DNA of 64,000 bases, taken from NCBI GenBank assembly GCA_902500825.1, contig CABVRX010000005.1:1-64000 (forward strand), in the 5' to 3' direction. Positions 8,623 through 17,975 of the stretch are shown here, one piece after another. Source of the stretch: an uncultured Nitrospira sp. (GTDB lineage: Bacteria > Nitrospirota > Nitrospiria > Nitrospirales > Nitrospiraceae). Numbering within the stretch: position 1 is the stretch's first letter; each line of letters begins with the position of its first letter. A program made the position numbers and the translations under genes. The notes under the pieces were generated by a model, which saw nothing but the letters and a program-made list of their open reading frames with translations, had not been told where the DNA came from and did not search any database.

Positions 8623-9048
8623 ATGACCGAGATCCCAAAACCTACCGTCCAAGCCTTTCTCGTCTGTGACCACGTGATCGAGGACAGCCTGACCAAAAAG
8701 AAAAGCCTGATCGGAATCTTTACCCATCTACAAGCCGCCTCATTTCCGTTCCAGCATCAACAGATGGGCCTCTATTTCTGCCTCACCGATGCCGAAGGCC
8801 TGTACCATTTTGATATCGACTTGGTCTACCTCAACACCGAACAACTGGTCTGCCGGGCCACGCTCCCCAACATTGAGATCGGCGATCGCCTGCAGATTTC
8901 AGATTTTGGGATCAACATTCCTTTGTTAATCTTTCCCGCACCTGGACGGTATGAATTCCGTTTGCGCATGGAGGGCCATCTGATCGCCCAAAAAGATTTC
9001 AACGTCATGCAGACATCCTCCCATCCAAGCACTGACCTCTCTTCTTAG
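8623..9048 (+). CDS. DUF6941-like conserved hypothetical protein
   Basis: The 141-residue protein starts MTEIPKPTVQAFLVCDHVIE and continues KKKSLIGIFTHLQAASFPF. This resembles a family whose members open with (K)PxVxAFLxCD and then SLIGIF, annotated DUF6941. No function is known. It is likely a beta-sandwich (strands GLYFCLTD, HFDIDLVYL, GRYEFRLRMEG). I chose the internal ATG at 8623 because the 28 codons before it look unrelated to the family. Its stop is 93 bp before glnS. Confidence 0.65.
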   Translation: MTEIPKPTVQAFLVCDHVIEDSLTKKKSLIGIFTHLQAASFPFQHQQMGLYFCLTDAEGLYHFDIDLVYLNTEQLVCRATLPNIEIGDRLQISDFGINIPLLIFPAPGRYEFRLRMEGHLIAQKDFNVMQTSSHPSTDLSS

Positions 9049-9141
9049 CCTCTACCCCCATTCCTCATTTTGACCTCACTATGGTAGAACACTCCTCGGC
9101 TTCTTCCATACAATCATGCTGCCGTCACCATACGAAACCTT

Positions 9142-10848
9142 ATGACCCCACCGGAGCCCTCAAACTCTTCAAATTTTGTTCGCGACATCGTGGCCGCCGA
9201 CCGTGCGACGAACAAACATGGTGGACAAGTCGTTACGCGATTTCCCCCTGAGCCAAATGGATATCTCCATATCGGTCACGCCAAATCCATCGTGTTGAAT
9301 TTCGGAATCGCGAACGAAACTTCGGAAGGAGTCTGCCACCTGAGATTCGACGATACGAATCCTACCACCGAAGACCCCGAGTACGTTCAAGCCATACAAG
9401 AAGACCTCCGCTGGTTGGGATTCGATTGGCACGGTAGGATGTTCTACGCATCGGATTATTTCGAGCAGCTCTATGCTTTTGCCATTGTGTTGATTAAGAA
9501 AGGCACAGCCTATGTCGACAGCCTCACAGCGGATCAAATCCGTGAACACCGCGGAACCCTGACCCAACCAGGTCGTGACAGTCCTTATCGGACCCGATCC
9601 GCCGACGAGAACTTGCATCTCTTTGCTCGCATGCGAGCCGGAGAGTTTGCCGATGGAGCCCATGTCCTACGGGCTAAAATCGACATGGGTTCTCCGAACA
9701 TCAATCTGCGAGACCCGGTCCTCTATCGAATCCGGCATGCCACCCACTATCGGACAGGAAGCGCATGGTGCATCTATCCCTCGTATGACTTTGCACACCC
9801 GTTGTCCGACGCCATCGAAGGAATTACCCATTCCATCTGCACGCTTGAATTTGAAGACCATCGTCCCCTGTACGATTGGGTCGTTGCCGAAACCGACGCT
9901 CCACATCGTCCGCAGCAGATTGAGTTCGCCAGGCTGAATCTCACATCCACCGTGATGAGCAAGCGCAAGCTTCTCGAATTGGTCGGCAAGAAACTGGTGG
10001 CCGGCTGGGATGATCCGCGCCTTCCCACCTTGAAAGGGCTCCGTCGCCGAGGGGTGACTCCTGAAGCGATTCGCGCCTTTTGTGAACACATCGGCGTCGC
10101 GAAACGCGATGCGATCGTCGAGATGCAACTGCTTGAACATTTCATCCGAGAGGATCTGAACAAACGGTCACCCCGTGTGATGGCGGTGCTCAGACCGTTG
10201 AAAGTCATACTCGATAACTATCCGGACGGTATCGTCGAAGAACTCGACGCCGTGAATAATCCGGAGGACGTTTCAGCAGGTACGAGAAAAGTTCCCTTCT
10301 CAAGGACGCTGTACATCGAGCAGGATGATTTCAGAGAAGATCCGCCGAAGCAGTTCTACCGCCTCGCGCCCGGCCGGGAAGTCCGGCTGCGCTATGGATA
10401 CATTATCAAGTGTGTGAGTACAACGAAGGACCCTCAGACCGGTGCGGTCACCGAACTGCACTGCACCTACGATCCAGAAACCAGAAGCGGATCGGCACAA
10501 GAACAGCGCAAAGTGAAAGCCACCATTCATTGGGTATCGGCGTCACATGCGGCCAGGGCAGCCATCCGCCTCTATCATCCCCTTCTTCTCGCCGACCAGG
10601 GCAAACTTCCTGCTGAACAGGACTGGACGCAATCGTTGAACCCTCAGTCTTTGGAACTCCTCTCAGGCTGCTTGGTCGAACCAAGCCTTCGCTCGGCCGC
10701 GCTCGGTTCCCGTTTCCAATTCGAGCGGCAGGGGTACTTTTGTGTCGATCCCGACTCATCACCCGAAGCGTTGATCTTCAACCGAACCGTGTCCCTCAAA
10801 GATGCCTGGGCCAAGGTTGAGAAAGCCCAGCAAACACCCAAGCGCTGA
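9142..10848 (+). CDS. glnS: Glutaminyl-tRNA synthetase
   Basis: The 568-residue class I synthetase charges tRNA-Gln directly with glutamine. The signature [15 protein letters not shown] carries the HIGH motif, DDTNP follows at about residue 72, and VMSKRK is the KMSKS counterpart. The C-terminal two-barrel anticodon-binding region is present. Length is normal for bacterial GlnRS. Many bacteria lack GlnRS and use GatCAB transamidation; here two tRNA-Gln genes and gltX lie within 3.2 kb. Start ATG at 9142. Confidence 0.97.
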   Translation: MTPPEPSNSSNFVRDIVAADRATNKHGGQVVTRFPPEPNGYLHIGHAKSIVLNFGIANETSEGVCHLRFDDTNPTTEDPEYVQAIQEDLRWLGFDWHGRMFYASDYFEQLYAFAIVLIKKGTAYVDSLTADQIREHRGTLTQPGRDSPYRTRSADENLHLFARMRAGEFADGAHVLRAKIDMGSPNINLRDPVLYRIRHATHYRTGSAWCIYPSYDFAHPLSDAIEGITHSICTLEFEDHRPLYDWVVAETDAPHRPQQIEFARLNLTSTVMSKRKLLELVGKKLVAGWDDPRLPTLKGLRRRGVTPEAIRAFCEHIGVAKRDAIVEMQLLEHFIREDLNKRSPRVMAVLRPLKVILDNYPDGIVEELDAVNNPEDVSAGTRKVPFSRTLYIEQDDFREDPPKQFYRLAPGREVRLRYGYIIKCVSTTKDPQTGAVTELHCTYDPETRSGSAQEQRKVKATIHWVSASHAARAAIRLYHPLLLADQGKLPAEQDWTQSLNPQSLELLSGCLVEPSLRSAALGSRFQFERQGYFCVDPDSSPEALIFNRTVSLKDAWAKVEKAQQTPKR

Positions 10849-10867
10849 TATCCACCGGCGTTACACG

Positions 10868-11080
10868 ATGCCCATGACCTGTCCCCTGTGCGACAGACCC
10901 ACGAATTGGGAAGCAAACCCCTGGCGTCCATTCTGTTCCGAGCGTTGTCACATCACGGATTTGGGAACGTGGGCTTCGGAACAATATCGTATTCCAGGTC
11001 CGACGCTTACAACCGACATGGGTATTCCGGAGTCCACCGCTGGTGACGAGCAGCAGGGCAAAGACCGAGCTGGGAGTTGA
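10868..11080 (+). CDS. yacG: DNA gyrase inhibitor YacG-like zinc protein
   Basis: The 70-residue protein carries the YacG zinc-finger pattern: CPLC (residues 5-8) and CSERC (23-27), joined by [13 protein letters not shown]. The [14 protein letters not shown] segment after it is also conserved in the family. In E. coli YacG binds GyrB and blocks its DNA binding. The start was taken at ATG 10868, 19 bp after the glnS stop (a second ATG lies two codons in). The residues after about 45 are a variable tail. It probably shares a transcript with glnS, and a terminator follows. Confidence 0.85.
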   Translation: MPMTCPLCDRPTNWEANPWRPFCSERCHITDLGTWASEQYRIPGPTLTTDMGIPESTAGDEQQGKDRAGS

Positions 11081-11139
11081 GACTCAGCTCGTCGACCGAG
11101 TTCCTGCTTCCTGGGCGACAAAGTTTTAGACCCACCTCA

Positions 11140-11163
11140 CCGAGCTCGATCTCGGGCTTTTTT
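11140..11163 (+). terminator. Intrinsic terminator after yacG
   Basis: CCGAG (11140-11144) pairs with CTCGG (11151-11155) around a 6-base loop, followed by GC and a run of six T. It would end the glnS-yacG transcript before the alcohol dehydrogenase gene. Confidence 0.7.
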
Positions 11164-11233
11164 CACTATTGGCAACTTGGAGCGAACTTGCTAAGGTCAT
11201 ATTGTTTGCTGATCGGGTTGAGGAGAATATTCT

Positions 11234-12277
11234 ATGCTCGCGACAAAAGGCTACGCGGCGATGGCCGCCAAAGAGACCTTGCAGCCGTTTTCCTTCGAAC
11301 GACGCGAAGTCGGTCCACATGACGTCTTGATCACGATCTCGCATTGCGGCATCTGCCACTCAGATATTCACCAGGCCCGTAACGAATGGGGCATCTCCCT
11401 GTTCCCAATGGTACCCGGACACGAGATCATCGGCACCGTCGCGCAAGTCGGCACATCTGTGACAGCCTTCAAGATCGGTGATCGAGCCGGCGTCGGTTGC
11501 TTCGTGGATTCCTGCCGAACCTGTACGGCCTGCCGCGAAGGCCTTGAGCAATATTGCGACGGCGGTACTCTCTGGACCTACAACGGACAAGATAAAGCAG
11601 GCCGGATCACTCAAGGCGGCTACTCGTCTCAGATCGTGGTGGACGAGCACTATGTCCTCCGAATTCCCGAAACGCTTTCACCCGCTGGAGCGGCCCCGCT
11701 GCTCTGTGCAGGGATCACGACTTACTCTCCCCTGCGTCAATGGGGTGTGGGGCGTTATCATAAACTTGCCGTCGTCGGTCTCGGAGGCCTCGGCCACATG
11801 GCTGTGAAGATCGCCAAGGCGATGGGCACCGAAGTCACGGTTTTCAGCACATCGGAGAAAAAACGAGAGGAGGCAAAGCGGTTGGGCGCGGCAAATTTTG
11901 CCGTGACATCAGTTTCCCAGACCTTTGCCAAGCTTCAAGGCTACTTCCACTATATCCTCGACACGGTCTCCGCCCCACACGATTACAATGCCTATTTGAA
12001 CCTCCTCAAGGCGGATGGCACCATGATCCTCGTGGGCGCACCCGAAACACCGACCCCCGTTCAAGCGTTCTCACTTATTCTTAAGCGACGGCGTCTCGCC
12101 GGCTCTCTCATCGGCGGGATCAAGGAAACGCAAAAAATGCTCGACTTCTGCGCGCAACATCAGATCGAGTCGGACATCGAACTGATCCCCATCCAACAGG
12201 TCAATGAAGCTTATGAGCGGGTCATGCGAGGCGACGTGAAGTTTCGATTTGTGATCGACATGGCGTCGATGGATTGA
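11234..12277 (+). CDS. Zinc-dependent NAD(P) alcohol dehydrogenase (YahK/CAD-like)
   Basis: The 347-residue protein is a zinc medium-chain dehydrogenase that interconverts aldehydes and alcohols. Catalytic zinc ligands lie in CGICHSD (residues 38-44) and GHE (62-64). Structural zinc cysteines are at 94, 97, 100 and 108. The Rossmann motif is GLGGLGHMAVKIAKAMG, with STSEKKREEA after it, typical of the NADPH-preferring YahK/cinnamyl-alcohol-dehydrogenase group. It stands alone between the yacG terminator and the tRNA-Gln genes. A GAGGAG-type site precedes the ATG. Confidence 0.92.
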   Translation: MLATKGYAAMAAKETLQPFSFERREVGPHDVLITISHCGICHSDIHQARNEWGISLFPMVPGHEIIGTVAQVGTSVTAFKIGDRAGVGCFVDSCRTCTACREGLEQYCDGGTLWTYNGQDKAGRITQGGYSSQIVVDEHYVLRIPETLSPAGAAPLLCAGITTYSPLRQWGVGRYHKLAVVGLGGLGHMAVKIAKAMGTEVTVFSTSEKKREEAKRLGAANFAVTSVSQTFAKLQGYFHYILDTVSAPHDYNAYLNLLKADGTMILVGAPETPTPVQAFSLILKRRRLAGSLIGGIKETQKMLDFCAQHQIESDIELIPIQQVNEAYERVMRGDVKFRFVIDMASMD

Positions 12278-12308
12278 GAACCATGTCGGACACCTCTTGG
12301 TAGAAAAA

Positions 12309-12382
12309 TGGCTGGGGGACTAGGAATCGAACCTAGGTAGCCGGCTCCAAAGGCCGGCGTCCTACCGCTAGACGATCCCCCA
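12309..12382 (-). tRNA. tRNA-Gln (anticodon TTG)
   Basis: The minus strand folds with acceptor TGGGGGA/TCCCCCA, an anticodon stem CCGGC/GCCGG and the loop CTTTGGA, giving anticodon TTG (reads CAA, Gln). Discriminator G and CCA are encoded. The weak U1-A72 pair is a GlnRS identity feature. Confidence 0.95.
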
Positions 12383-12429
12383 GCGCGGTACCGACATCAT
12401 GCGTGGGAATGGGACGAGAAAGAAAATTT

Positions 12430-12503
12430 TGGCTGGGGGACTAGGAATCGAACCTAGGTAGTCAGATCCAGAGACTGACGTCCTACCGCTAGACGATCCC
12501 CCA
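12430..12503 (-). tRNA. tRNA-Gln (anticodon CTG)
   Basis: This is almost identical to the tRNA-Gln 47 bp downstream except in the anticodon arm, where the stem is TCAGT/TCTGA and the loop CTCTGGA gives anticodon CTG (reads CAG, Gln). The innermost stem pair is a U-U mismatch. Encoded CCA. The two genes look like a tandem duplication. Confidence 0.93.
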
Positions 12504-12539
12504 ACCGGAGTTCAACGTAATATAGGACTGCTCAATCCG

Positions 12540-13961
12540 TCAAGCCTGACCGGCATTGGCGCGGGCAATACCTACTCGTAACCGATGTAACGTTCGTTCC
12601 CGACCCAGCACTTCCATGACTTCAAACAGACCAGGGCTGGCCGCACGACCAGTGAGTGCCACACGAACGGGCTGAGCCAACGCACCCATTTTGATGCCTT
12701 CTTCTTCAACCAACTTCTTGAAAGTTTCTTCCCAAATTGGTTTGGAAAATCCGGGAAATGCTTCGAAGCGCGTGAGAAGCTTGTGCAGCACTGGAGCGAC
12801 CATAGGGGTGAGAAATTTCTTGGCTGCCTCCGCTTCAAATTGGACTTCCTGCCCAAAATACGGCTTCACCCAATCAACCATTTCGACCAGCGTCTTGGCA
12901 CGCTCCTTCACCAAGACCACTGACTGTGCAAGCCATTCTTCCGAAACGGCTTCGACGTCCTTCCTCAACCCAGCTTGTTCCAACAACGGCACGAGCGCTT
13001 GGGCTACTTGGCGTGAAGGACTGGTTTTAATGTACTCGGCATTCATCCACAGCAACTTGTCCGGATTGAAGACGGCCGCCGACTTCTGCACGTGATTCCA
13101 CGAAAACTTTTCGATCAGCTCCTGTCGTGAAAAGAGTTCTTGATCTCCGTGAGACCAGCCGAGTCGGACCAGATAATTGACCATGGCATCAGGTAGATAG
13201 CCCATGTCTTTATACGCCATAATCGAAGTGGCACCATGGCGCTTAGAGAGCCGCGTCTTGTCTGCCCCTAAAATCATCGGCAGATGTCCAAAACGCGGCA
13301 CGGCAAACCCTAAGGCTTCGAAAATTGGAATCTGCCGCGGTGTGTTCGTCAGATGGTCATCCCCCCGCACCACATGTGTGATGCCCATCAACGCATCATC
13401 GACCACGACTGAAAAGTTATAGGTCGGATACCCGTTGGATCTGAGAATGATCAAATCGTCCACGACTGCGTTGTCGAAGAGGACCGTTCCTTTAATGAGG
13501 TCGTCGATAACCGTCTGCCCCTCTTGCGGGGCCTTGAATCGAAGGGCGACATCTCCGGACGGATGTGTGATCCTCAACTGACGGCAACGGCCGTCGTAGC
13601 GAGGCGACAGCCCTTTGGCTTCCGCTTCTTTTCGCCGAGCTTCCAACTCTTCCGCTTTACACACACACCAGTAGGCATGCCCCGTCTCCAACAACTTCAA
13701 GGCATAATTACGATAGAGGTCCATCCGTTCAGTTTGGCGGAATGGCCCCTCGTCCCAATCAAGGCCGACCCATTTCATGCCCGTGATGATGGCCTGAATC
13801 GATTCATCAGTCGAGCGACTTTGATCGGTATCCTCGATACGAAGGATAAACACACCCTGCTGTTGGCGCGCGAAGAGCCAATTGAATAGAGCCGTGCGCA
13901 CTCCTCCTATATGGAGAAATCCCGTCGGACTGGGAGCAAATCGGACCCGAACTTGGCTCAT
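12540..13961 (-). CDS. gltX: Glutamyl-tRNA synthetase
   Basis: The 473-residue class I synthetase attaches Glu to tRNA-Glu. The N-terminus VRFAPSPTGFLHIGGVRTA carries the HIGH motif and RLSKRHGAT is the KMSKS motif. CVC... with a later Cys in GRC (about residues 98-126) forms the usual zinc-binding insertion, and the C-terminal anticodon-binding domain is complete. The gene lies just upstream of two tRNA-Gln genes on the same strand, so they may share a transcript. Start ATG at 13961. Confidence 0.96.
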   Translation of the reverse strand: MSQVRVRFAPSPTGFLHIGGVRTALFNWLFARQQQGVFILRIEDTDQSRSTDESIQAIITGMKWVGLDWDEGPFRQTERMDLYRNYALKLLETGHAYWCVCKAEELEARRKEAEAKGLSPRYDGRCRQLRITHPSGDVALRFKAPQEGQTVIDDLIKGTVLFDNAVVDDLIILRSNGYPTYNFSVVVDDALMGITHVVRGDDHLTNTPRQIPIFEALGFAVPRFGHLPMILGADKTRLSKRHGATSIMAYKDMGYLPDAMVNYLVRLGWSHGDQELFSRQELIEKFSWNHVQKSAAVFNPDKLLWMNAEYIKTSPSRQVAQALVPLLEQAGLRKDVEAVSEEWLAQSVVLVKERAKTLVEMVDWVKPYFGQEVQFEAEAAKKFLTPMVAPVLHKLLTRFEAFPGFSKPIWEETFKKLVEEEGIKMGALAQPVRVALTGRAASPGLFEVMEVLGRERTLHRLRVGIARANAGQA

Positions 13962-14089
13962 GACCGTGTCGTCCCTTCTTCATGCACAACAGATTCGGAC
14001 ATCTATACCATGCTGTGAAAATCCTTGTACATCGCCTCGACACTTCCATCTCCTGACGGCTTCTGCTATGACGGTGCCACGAATCGATC

Positions 14090-14794
14090 ATGGCGGAGAT
14101 CACGCAACCTGCCACGGTACTTGCGGTCACTGATCTCACACCTCATGTCCGCCAACTCGTGGTCAAACCCAAGGCCGGCAAGATTTCCTTTCAACCGGGG
14201 CAGTGGGTCTCCCTTAAGCTGCCGGTGGGACCAACGCCGCCGCTGAACCGCGCGTACTCCATGGCCGCTCCTTCCTCGCCGTATGGGGAGTTAACGTTGG
14301 TATTTGATCGTGTGCCCGGTGGACTGGGCTCTAAATATCTCTATGAGTTGAGGTCAGGGGATGAAGTTGTCTTGTCAGGCCCTTACGGAAATTTCATGCT
14401 TCCCCAACCGCTTGATCGGGAGCTGCTGCTGATCGGGCGCTATACCGGTCTTGTCCCCCTGCGATGCCTCCTCAAGCAGATGTTTTTCTCGAAAATCCAT
14501 ACTCCCGTCTTATTGCTTGCCGTAGCACCCAGCGAGAACGAGGTCTTATTCCACCAGGAATGGCTCACGATGGCCATACAACATCCCTCTTTCCGCTATC
14601 TTCCGTTGGTCGCTCAGGATGGAGAGTCGGAAGCCGTGGGAAAAACCTTGTCCATGCTCACACCGCTGGTCACAGGACAGCCAAAAGTCATTCCCATGCT
14701 GTGTGGGACCAAAGCGTTCGTCCGCCCCCTGCATTCATATTTTACGGAGGAAGGGTACGACCGAAAAGAGGTGAAGATAGAGACCTATGATTAG
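14090..14794 (+). CDS. Ferredoxin-NADP reductase-like FAD protein
   Basis: The 234-residue protein has the two-domain ferredoxin reductase fold. The FAD domain shows FQPGQWVSL and RAYSMA (RxYS, about residues 58-63), then GGLGSKYL and LSGPYGNF. The NAD(P) domain should carry GGTG[IL]APL but here reads GRYTGLVPLR, so two glycines of the nucleotide loop are replaced. The C-terminus has MLCGTKAFVRPL and ends KIETYD, as in related reductases. It could feed electrons to the ISC ferredoxin encoded 73 bp away on the other strand, but that link is inference. The altered motif may change nucleotide choice. Confidence 0.75.
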   Translation: MAEITQPATVLAVTDLTPHVRQLVVKPKAGKISFQPGQWVSLKLPVGPTPPLNRAYSMAAPSSPYGELTLVFDRVPGGLGSKYLYELRSGDEVVLSGPYGNFMLPQPLDRELLLIGRYTGLVPLRCLLKQMFFSKIHTPVLLLAVAPSENEVLFHQEWLTMAIQHPSFRYLPLVAQDGESEAVGKTLSMLTPLVTGQPKVIPMLCGTKAFVRPLHSYFTEEGYDRKEVKIETYD

Positions 14795-14867
14795 AATGAC
14801 CGGTAGGCAGTGCGCATACAGAATAAGCCGACGTGATTGACGAGTATCGTGTCAGGAATCATGCCGA

Positions 14868-15284
14868 TCAGTGCCCCTCCCGCACGAGATTTTTATTGAC
14901 GGCTGGAATTTCAACGACGATATCCTTGGTCCCATTCGGCACACACTGGCACCCCAGGCGAGACTGTAATGTCGTCATGGGAGCTTCGTCCAACTGATCA
15001 TACTCATCATCCGTACCTTCGTTGCAGGTTTCCAACCCCTGCTTCACGATGATATGACAGGTCGAACAGGCGCACACACCGCCACAGACATGCTCCAAGT
15101 CCACGCCGTGCCCCATTGCAATATCTAAAATGCTTCCCGGCAGTCCTGTGGCACCGTAGGGAATACTCTCCGGATTGACTGAGATTGTGGTCGAAGCCCC
15201 ATTGGGTTGGATAAATGTCACGGTGTAGGAGGTTTTCGGAAGCTCATAATCGACCTTTTCAATATACGGGTTTGTCCCGCCCAT
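14868..15284 (-). CDS. fdx: ISC-type [2Fe-2S] ferredoxin
   Basis: The 138-residue protein binds a [2Fe-2S] cluster through Cys67, Cys73 and Cys76 (CGGVCACSTC) and Cys112 in RLGCQC, the adrenodoxin-like pattern of ISC ferredoxins. It supplies electrons for cluster assembly on IscU. Compared with E. coli Fdx it has an N-terminal extension of about 20 residues. AGGA lies 8 bases before the ATG. It is transcribed divergently from iscR, so the shared 135-bp region may carry regulation for both. Confidence 0.9.
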   Translation of the reverse strand: MGGTNPYIEKVDYELPKTSYTVTFIQPNGASTTISVNPESIPYGATGLPGSILDIAMGHGVDLEHVCGGVCACSTCHIIVKQGLETCNEGTDDEYDQLDEAPMTTLQSRLGCQCVPNGTKDIVVEIPAVNKNLVREGH

Positions 15285-15327
15285 GTGATCGTTCCTTTCT
15301 GAGACAGCGCTGGACTCTGACTGTGTA

Positions 15328-15357
15328 TTGACACCAGAGAAACCTGCATGCTACTCT
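15328..15357 (+). promoter_or_regulatory. Probable iscR operon promoter
   Basis: TTGACA (15328-15333) is followed after 18 bases by TACTCT (15352-15357). The expected transcription start falls just before or in the inverted repeat at 15373-15399. The -35 is a perfect match and the -10 is moderate. Confidence 0.5.
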
Positions 15358-15372
15358 TTATCCGACCATATT

Positions 15373-15399
15373 GATCGGAGATCATTATAGTCTCCGATC
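15373..15399. promoter_or_regulatory. Inverted repeat, candidate IscR operator
   Basis: GATCGGAGA (15373-15381) and TCTCCGATC (15391-15399) form a perfect 9-base inverted repeat with a 9-base spacer, between the promoter and the iscR start. Rrf2 regulators bind dyads of about this size. A role in IscR autoregulation is inferred from position. Confidence 0.55.
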
Positions 15400-15419
15400 G
15401 AGGAGATCGGCAATAGCAA

Positions 15420-15893
15420 ATGTTGAAGATTTCAAAAAAGGCTGATTACGCGCTCATGGCGCTCCAGCACATTGCTTCGGTCCAGTTCGGTGATATCACT
15501 CCGGGCCGAGTCGTGAACACAAAAGAGATCGCCGAGGAATACAATATTCCCCTGGAATTGTTGGCGAAGGTCCTCCAGATTCTCTCCAAGAACGGCATGA
15601 TTGAAAGTCACAACGGCCCTAAGGGAGGCTATCTCCTGGCACGAAGCGCCCGACAAATCACCATCGCGCAGATTCTCGGAAGTATCGAAGGCCCTCTAGG
15701 CCTCACCGACTGCTCGCATGAGAAAGAGGGAGAATTCTGTATGCAGCGCGAGCATTGTAACATCCGCACGCCGTTGCTGAAAATCCAAGACAGCATCTAT
15801 CAGTTACTGAACAATATGACCCTGGAAGACATGATGGGCGGCACACCCCTTATCACGATCCAGTCTTCCACGGCACAAGGAGTCGAACGATGA
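15420..15893 (+). CDS. iscR: Rrf2-family iron-sulfur regulator IscR
   Basis: The 157-residue protein has an N-terminal winged helix ([15 protein letters not shown], then [12 protein letters not shown]) and three cysteines at 98, 107 and 113 that would hold a [2Fe-2S] cluster. It senses Fe-S status and usually represses the isc operon. The cysteine spacing (8 and 5) is wider than in E. coli IscR (5 and 5). Its stop overlaps the iscS start as ATGA. Confidence 0.92.
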   Translation: MLKISKKADYALMALQHIASVQFGDITPGRVVNTKEIAEEYNIPLELLAKVLQILSKNGMIESHNGPKGGYLLARSARQITIAQILGSIEGPLGLTDCSHEKEGEFCMQREHCNIRTPLLKIQDSIYQLLNNMTLEDMMGGTPLITIQSSTAQGVER

Positions 15894-17107
15894 AGCTTCC
15901 TATTTTCCTCGATAATCATTCCACTACTCCCATGGATCCGCGGGTCTTGGAGGCGATGCTGCCTTATTTCGTGGAAAAGTTCGGCAACGCCGCCAGTCGT
16001 AATCATGCCTTCGGCTGGGCCGCAGAAGAAGCGGTGGAACAAGCCCGCAAACAGATTGCGAAGCTCATCAAGGCCGACTCAAAAGAAATCGTCTTCACCA
16101 GCGGCGCCACCGAATCGGACAATCTGGCGTTGAAGGGCGTCCTGGAGATGTACAAGGAGAAAGGCTCCCACATCATCACCTCATCCACGGAACATCGGGC
16201 CGTGCTCGATACGGCCAAATCCCTTGAAGCCAAAGGGCTGGCGACCGTGACCTATCTGCCGGTCGATAAATATGGGATGGTGAACCCACAAGACGTACAG
16301 AACGCCATTACCGACAAGACGATCCTGATCTCGATCATGCTGGCGAACAACGAAATCGGCACGATTAACCCTATTCAGGAAATCGGCAAGATCGCGAAAG
16401 CCAGAGGGGTGCTGTTCCATTGCGATGCTACCCAGGGTGTCGGGAAAATACCGGTCGATGTCCAGACCATGGGCATCGATCTCATGTCGTTCTCAGCCCA
16501 CAAGATTTACGGGCCGAAGGGAGTCGGTGCGCTCTACGTCAGAAAACGGAACCCCCGCGTACGAATCGCGGCCCAGCTGGATGGCGGGGGCCATGAACGC
16601 GGCATGCGGTCCGGCACTTTACCGGTTCCGTTGATCGTGGGTTTCGGAAGAGCCTGTGAAATCTGTGAGCAGGAGATGACGGCGGAAACGACGCGGCTGG
16701 CCAAGATGCGAGACCGCCTCCAAACCGATATTATGGCGGCGCTTGAAGAAAGCTATCTGAACGGCCATCCGACAAACCGTTTGCCGGGCAATCTCAATAT
16801 TTCGTTCGCCTACGTCGAGGGGGAGTCGCTGCTCATGGGCATGAAGGACATCGCGCTCTCGTCCGGTTCGGCCTGCACCTCAGCCACACTGGAACCCTCC
16901 TATGTGTTGCGCGCGCTCGGCGTCGGGACCGAGCTCGCCCACTCCTCGATCCGCTTCGGTTTGGGCCGATTCAACAGCGATGACGAGATTGACTATACAA
17001 TCAAGAAGGTTATTGAGGTGGTGACTAAGTTGCGGGAAATGTCTCCGCTCTATGAAATGGCGAAAGAGGGCGTGGATCTGAAGTCCGTTCAGTGGGCGGC
17101 TCACTAA
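15890..17107 (+). CDS. iscS: Cysteine desulfurase IscS
   Basis: The 405-residue PLP enzyme takes sulfur from cysteine for cluster building. Lys205 in [12 protein letters not shown] binds PLP, His102 lies in STEHRA, and Cys329 in SSGSACTSA receives the persulfide. The length and the SSGSAC loop fit the IscS/NifS group I type. It overlaps iscR by 4 bp, and iscU starts 32 bp after it. It would also supply sulfur for tRNA thiolation. Confidence 0.97.
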   Translation: MKLPIFLDNHSTTPMDPRVLEAMLPYFVEKFGNAASRNHAFGWAAEEAVEQARKQIAKLIKADSKEIVFTSGATESDNLALKGVLEMYKEKGSHIITSSTEHRAVLDTAKSLEAKGLATVTYLPVDKYGMVNPQDVQNAITDKTILISIMLANNEIGTINPIQEIGKIAKARGVLFHCDATQGVGKIPVDVQTMGIDLMSFSAHKIYGPKGVGALYVRKRNPRVRIAAQLDGGGHERGMRSGTLPVPLIVGFGRACEICEQEMTAETTRLAKMRDRLQTDIMAALEESYLNGHPTNRLPGNLNISFAYVEGESLLMGMKDIALSSGSACTSATLEPSYVLRALGVGTELAHSSIRFGLGRFNSDDEIDYTIKKVIEVVTKLREMSPLYEMAKEGVDLKSVQWAAH

Positions 17108-17139
17108 ACTGAGATACAACGTATATTTCGGAGGACACC

Positions 17140-17538
17140 ATGGCATATAGCGATAAGGTCGTCGATCATTTCAACAACCCTCGTAACATGGGAAGCTTTA
17201 AGAAGGATGATGCAGACGTGGGCACCGGGATGGTGGGAGCTCCGGAGTGCGGCGATGTGATGAAGCTGCAGATCAAGGTGCAGAACGATACGATCGTCGA
17301 TGCCAAGTTCAAGACCTTCGGCTGCGGGTCGGCGATCGCCAGCTCCAGTCTGGCTACCGAATGGCTCAAGGGGAAGACGATCGAGGAAGCCCAGAAGATC
17401 AAGAATACGGACATTGTGCAGGAACTGAATCTGCCGCCGGTGAAAATTCACTGCTCGGTCCTCGCGGAAGATGCCATTAAAGCCGCATTGGCCGATTATC
17501 AGAAGAAGGCTGAGACGCAGCCGGCCGACACCAAGTAA
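17140..17538 (+). CDS. iscU: Fe-S cluster scaffold IscU
   Basis: The 132-residue scaffold has the three cluster cysteines Cys37 (PECGD), Cys62 (FGCGSA) and Cys105 (HCSVLAED), with Asp39. The HscA recognition motif LPPVK is at 98-102. A GGAGG site lies before the ATG. The C-terminal residues after about 120 form a short polar tail. Confidence 0.97.
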   Translation: MAYSDKVVDHFNNPRNMGSFKKDDADVGTGMVGAPECGDVMKLQIKVQNDTIVDAKFKTFGCGSAIASSSLATEWLKGKTIEEAQKIKNTDIVQELNLPPVKIHCSVLAEDAIKAALADYQKKAETQPADTK

Positions 17539-17560
17539 CGGTCACGAAGGGAGCGCCACA

Positions 17561-17917
17561 ATGGATGCAACGAATGTCGAGACTCCGACTCCGATCATCT
17601 CGCTCACCGACGCAGCCTTGAAGGAAGTCAAGCGGCTGATCAATGTCCAAGGGATCGAGGACGGCGGACTCCGCCTCGGGGTAAAGGGAGGAGGCTGTTC
17701 CGGCCTCAGCTATACGATTAACTTCGATGACAAGATCGGGCAGTACGATCAAGTCCATGAGATCGACGGTGTCAAAGTGATCGTCGATGCGAAGAGCGCC
17801 ATCTATCTCCAGGGAACACAATTGGACTACCAAAAAGACCTCATGGGCGGGAACTTCAAGTTTCTCAACCCGAACGCCAACAAGACCTGCGGCTGCGGAG
17901 AATCGTTCTCGGCCTGA
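17561..17917 (+). CDS. iscA: A-type Fe-S carrier IscA
   Basis: The 118-residue protein has the A-type cysteines Cys46 (GGCSGL), Cys110 and Cys112 (TCGCG). It accepts and delivers clusters or iron. I chose ATG at 17561, which follows GAAGGGAG; a longer frame would overlap iscU. A strong terminator hairpin follows the stop. Confidence 0.95.
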   Translation: MDATNVETPTPIISLTDAALKEVKRLINVQGIEDGGLRLGVKGGGCSGLSYTINFDDKIGQYDQVHEIDGVKVIVDAKSAIYLQGTQLDYQKDLMGGNFKFLNPNANKTCGCGESFSA

Positions 17918-17942
17918 TTCGAGATCCGCTGAAAATACCGAC

Positions 17943-17971
17943 CGGGCATGGTGTACACCATGCCCGTTTTT
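17943..17971 (+). terminator. Intrinsic terminator between iscA and hscB
   Basis: A perfect 24-base palindrome (arms 17943-17954 and 17955-17966) is followed by five T. It lies directly before the hscB start. It should stop or attenuate transcription, lowering chaperone gene expression relative to iscRSUA. Confidence 0.85.
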
Positions 17972-17975
17972 GCTC

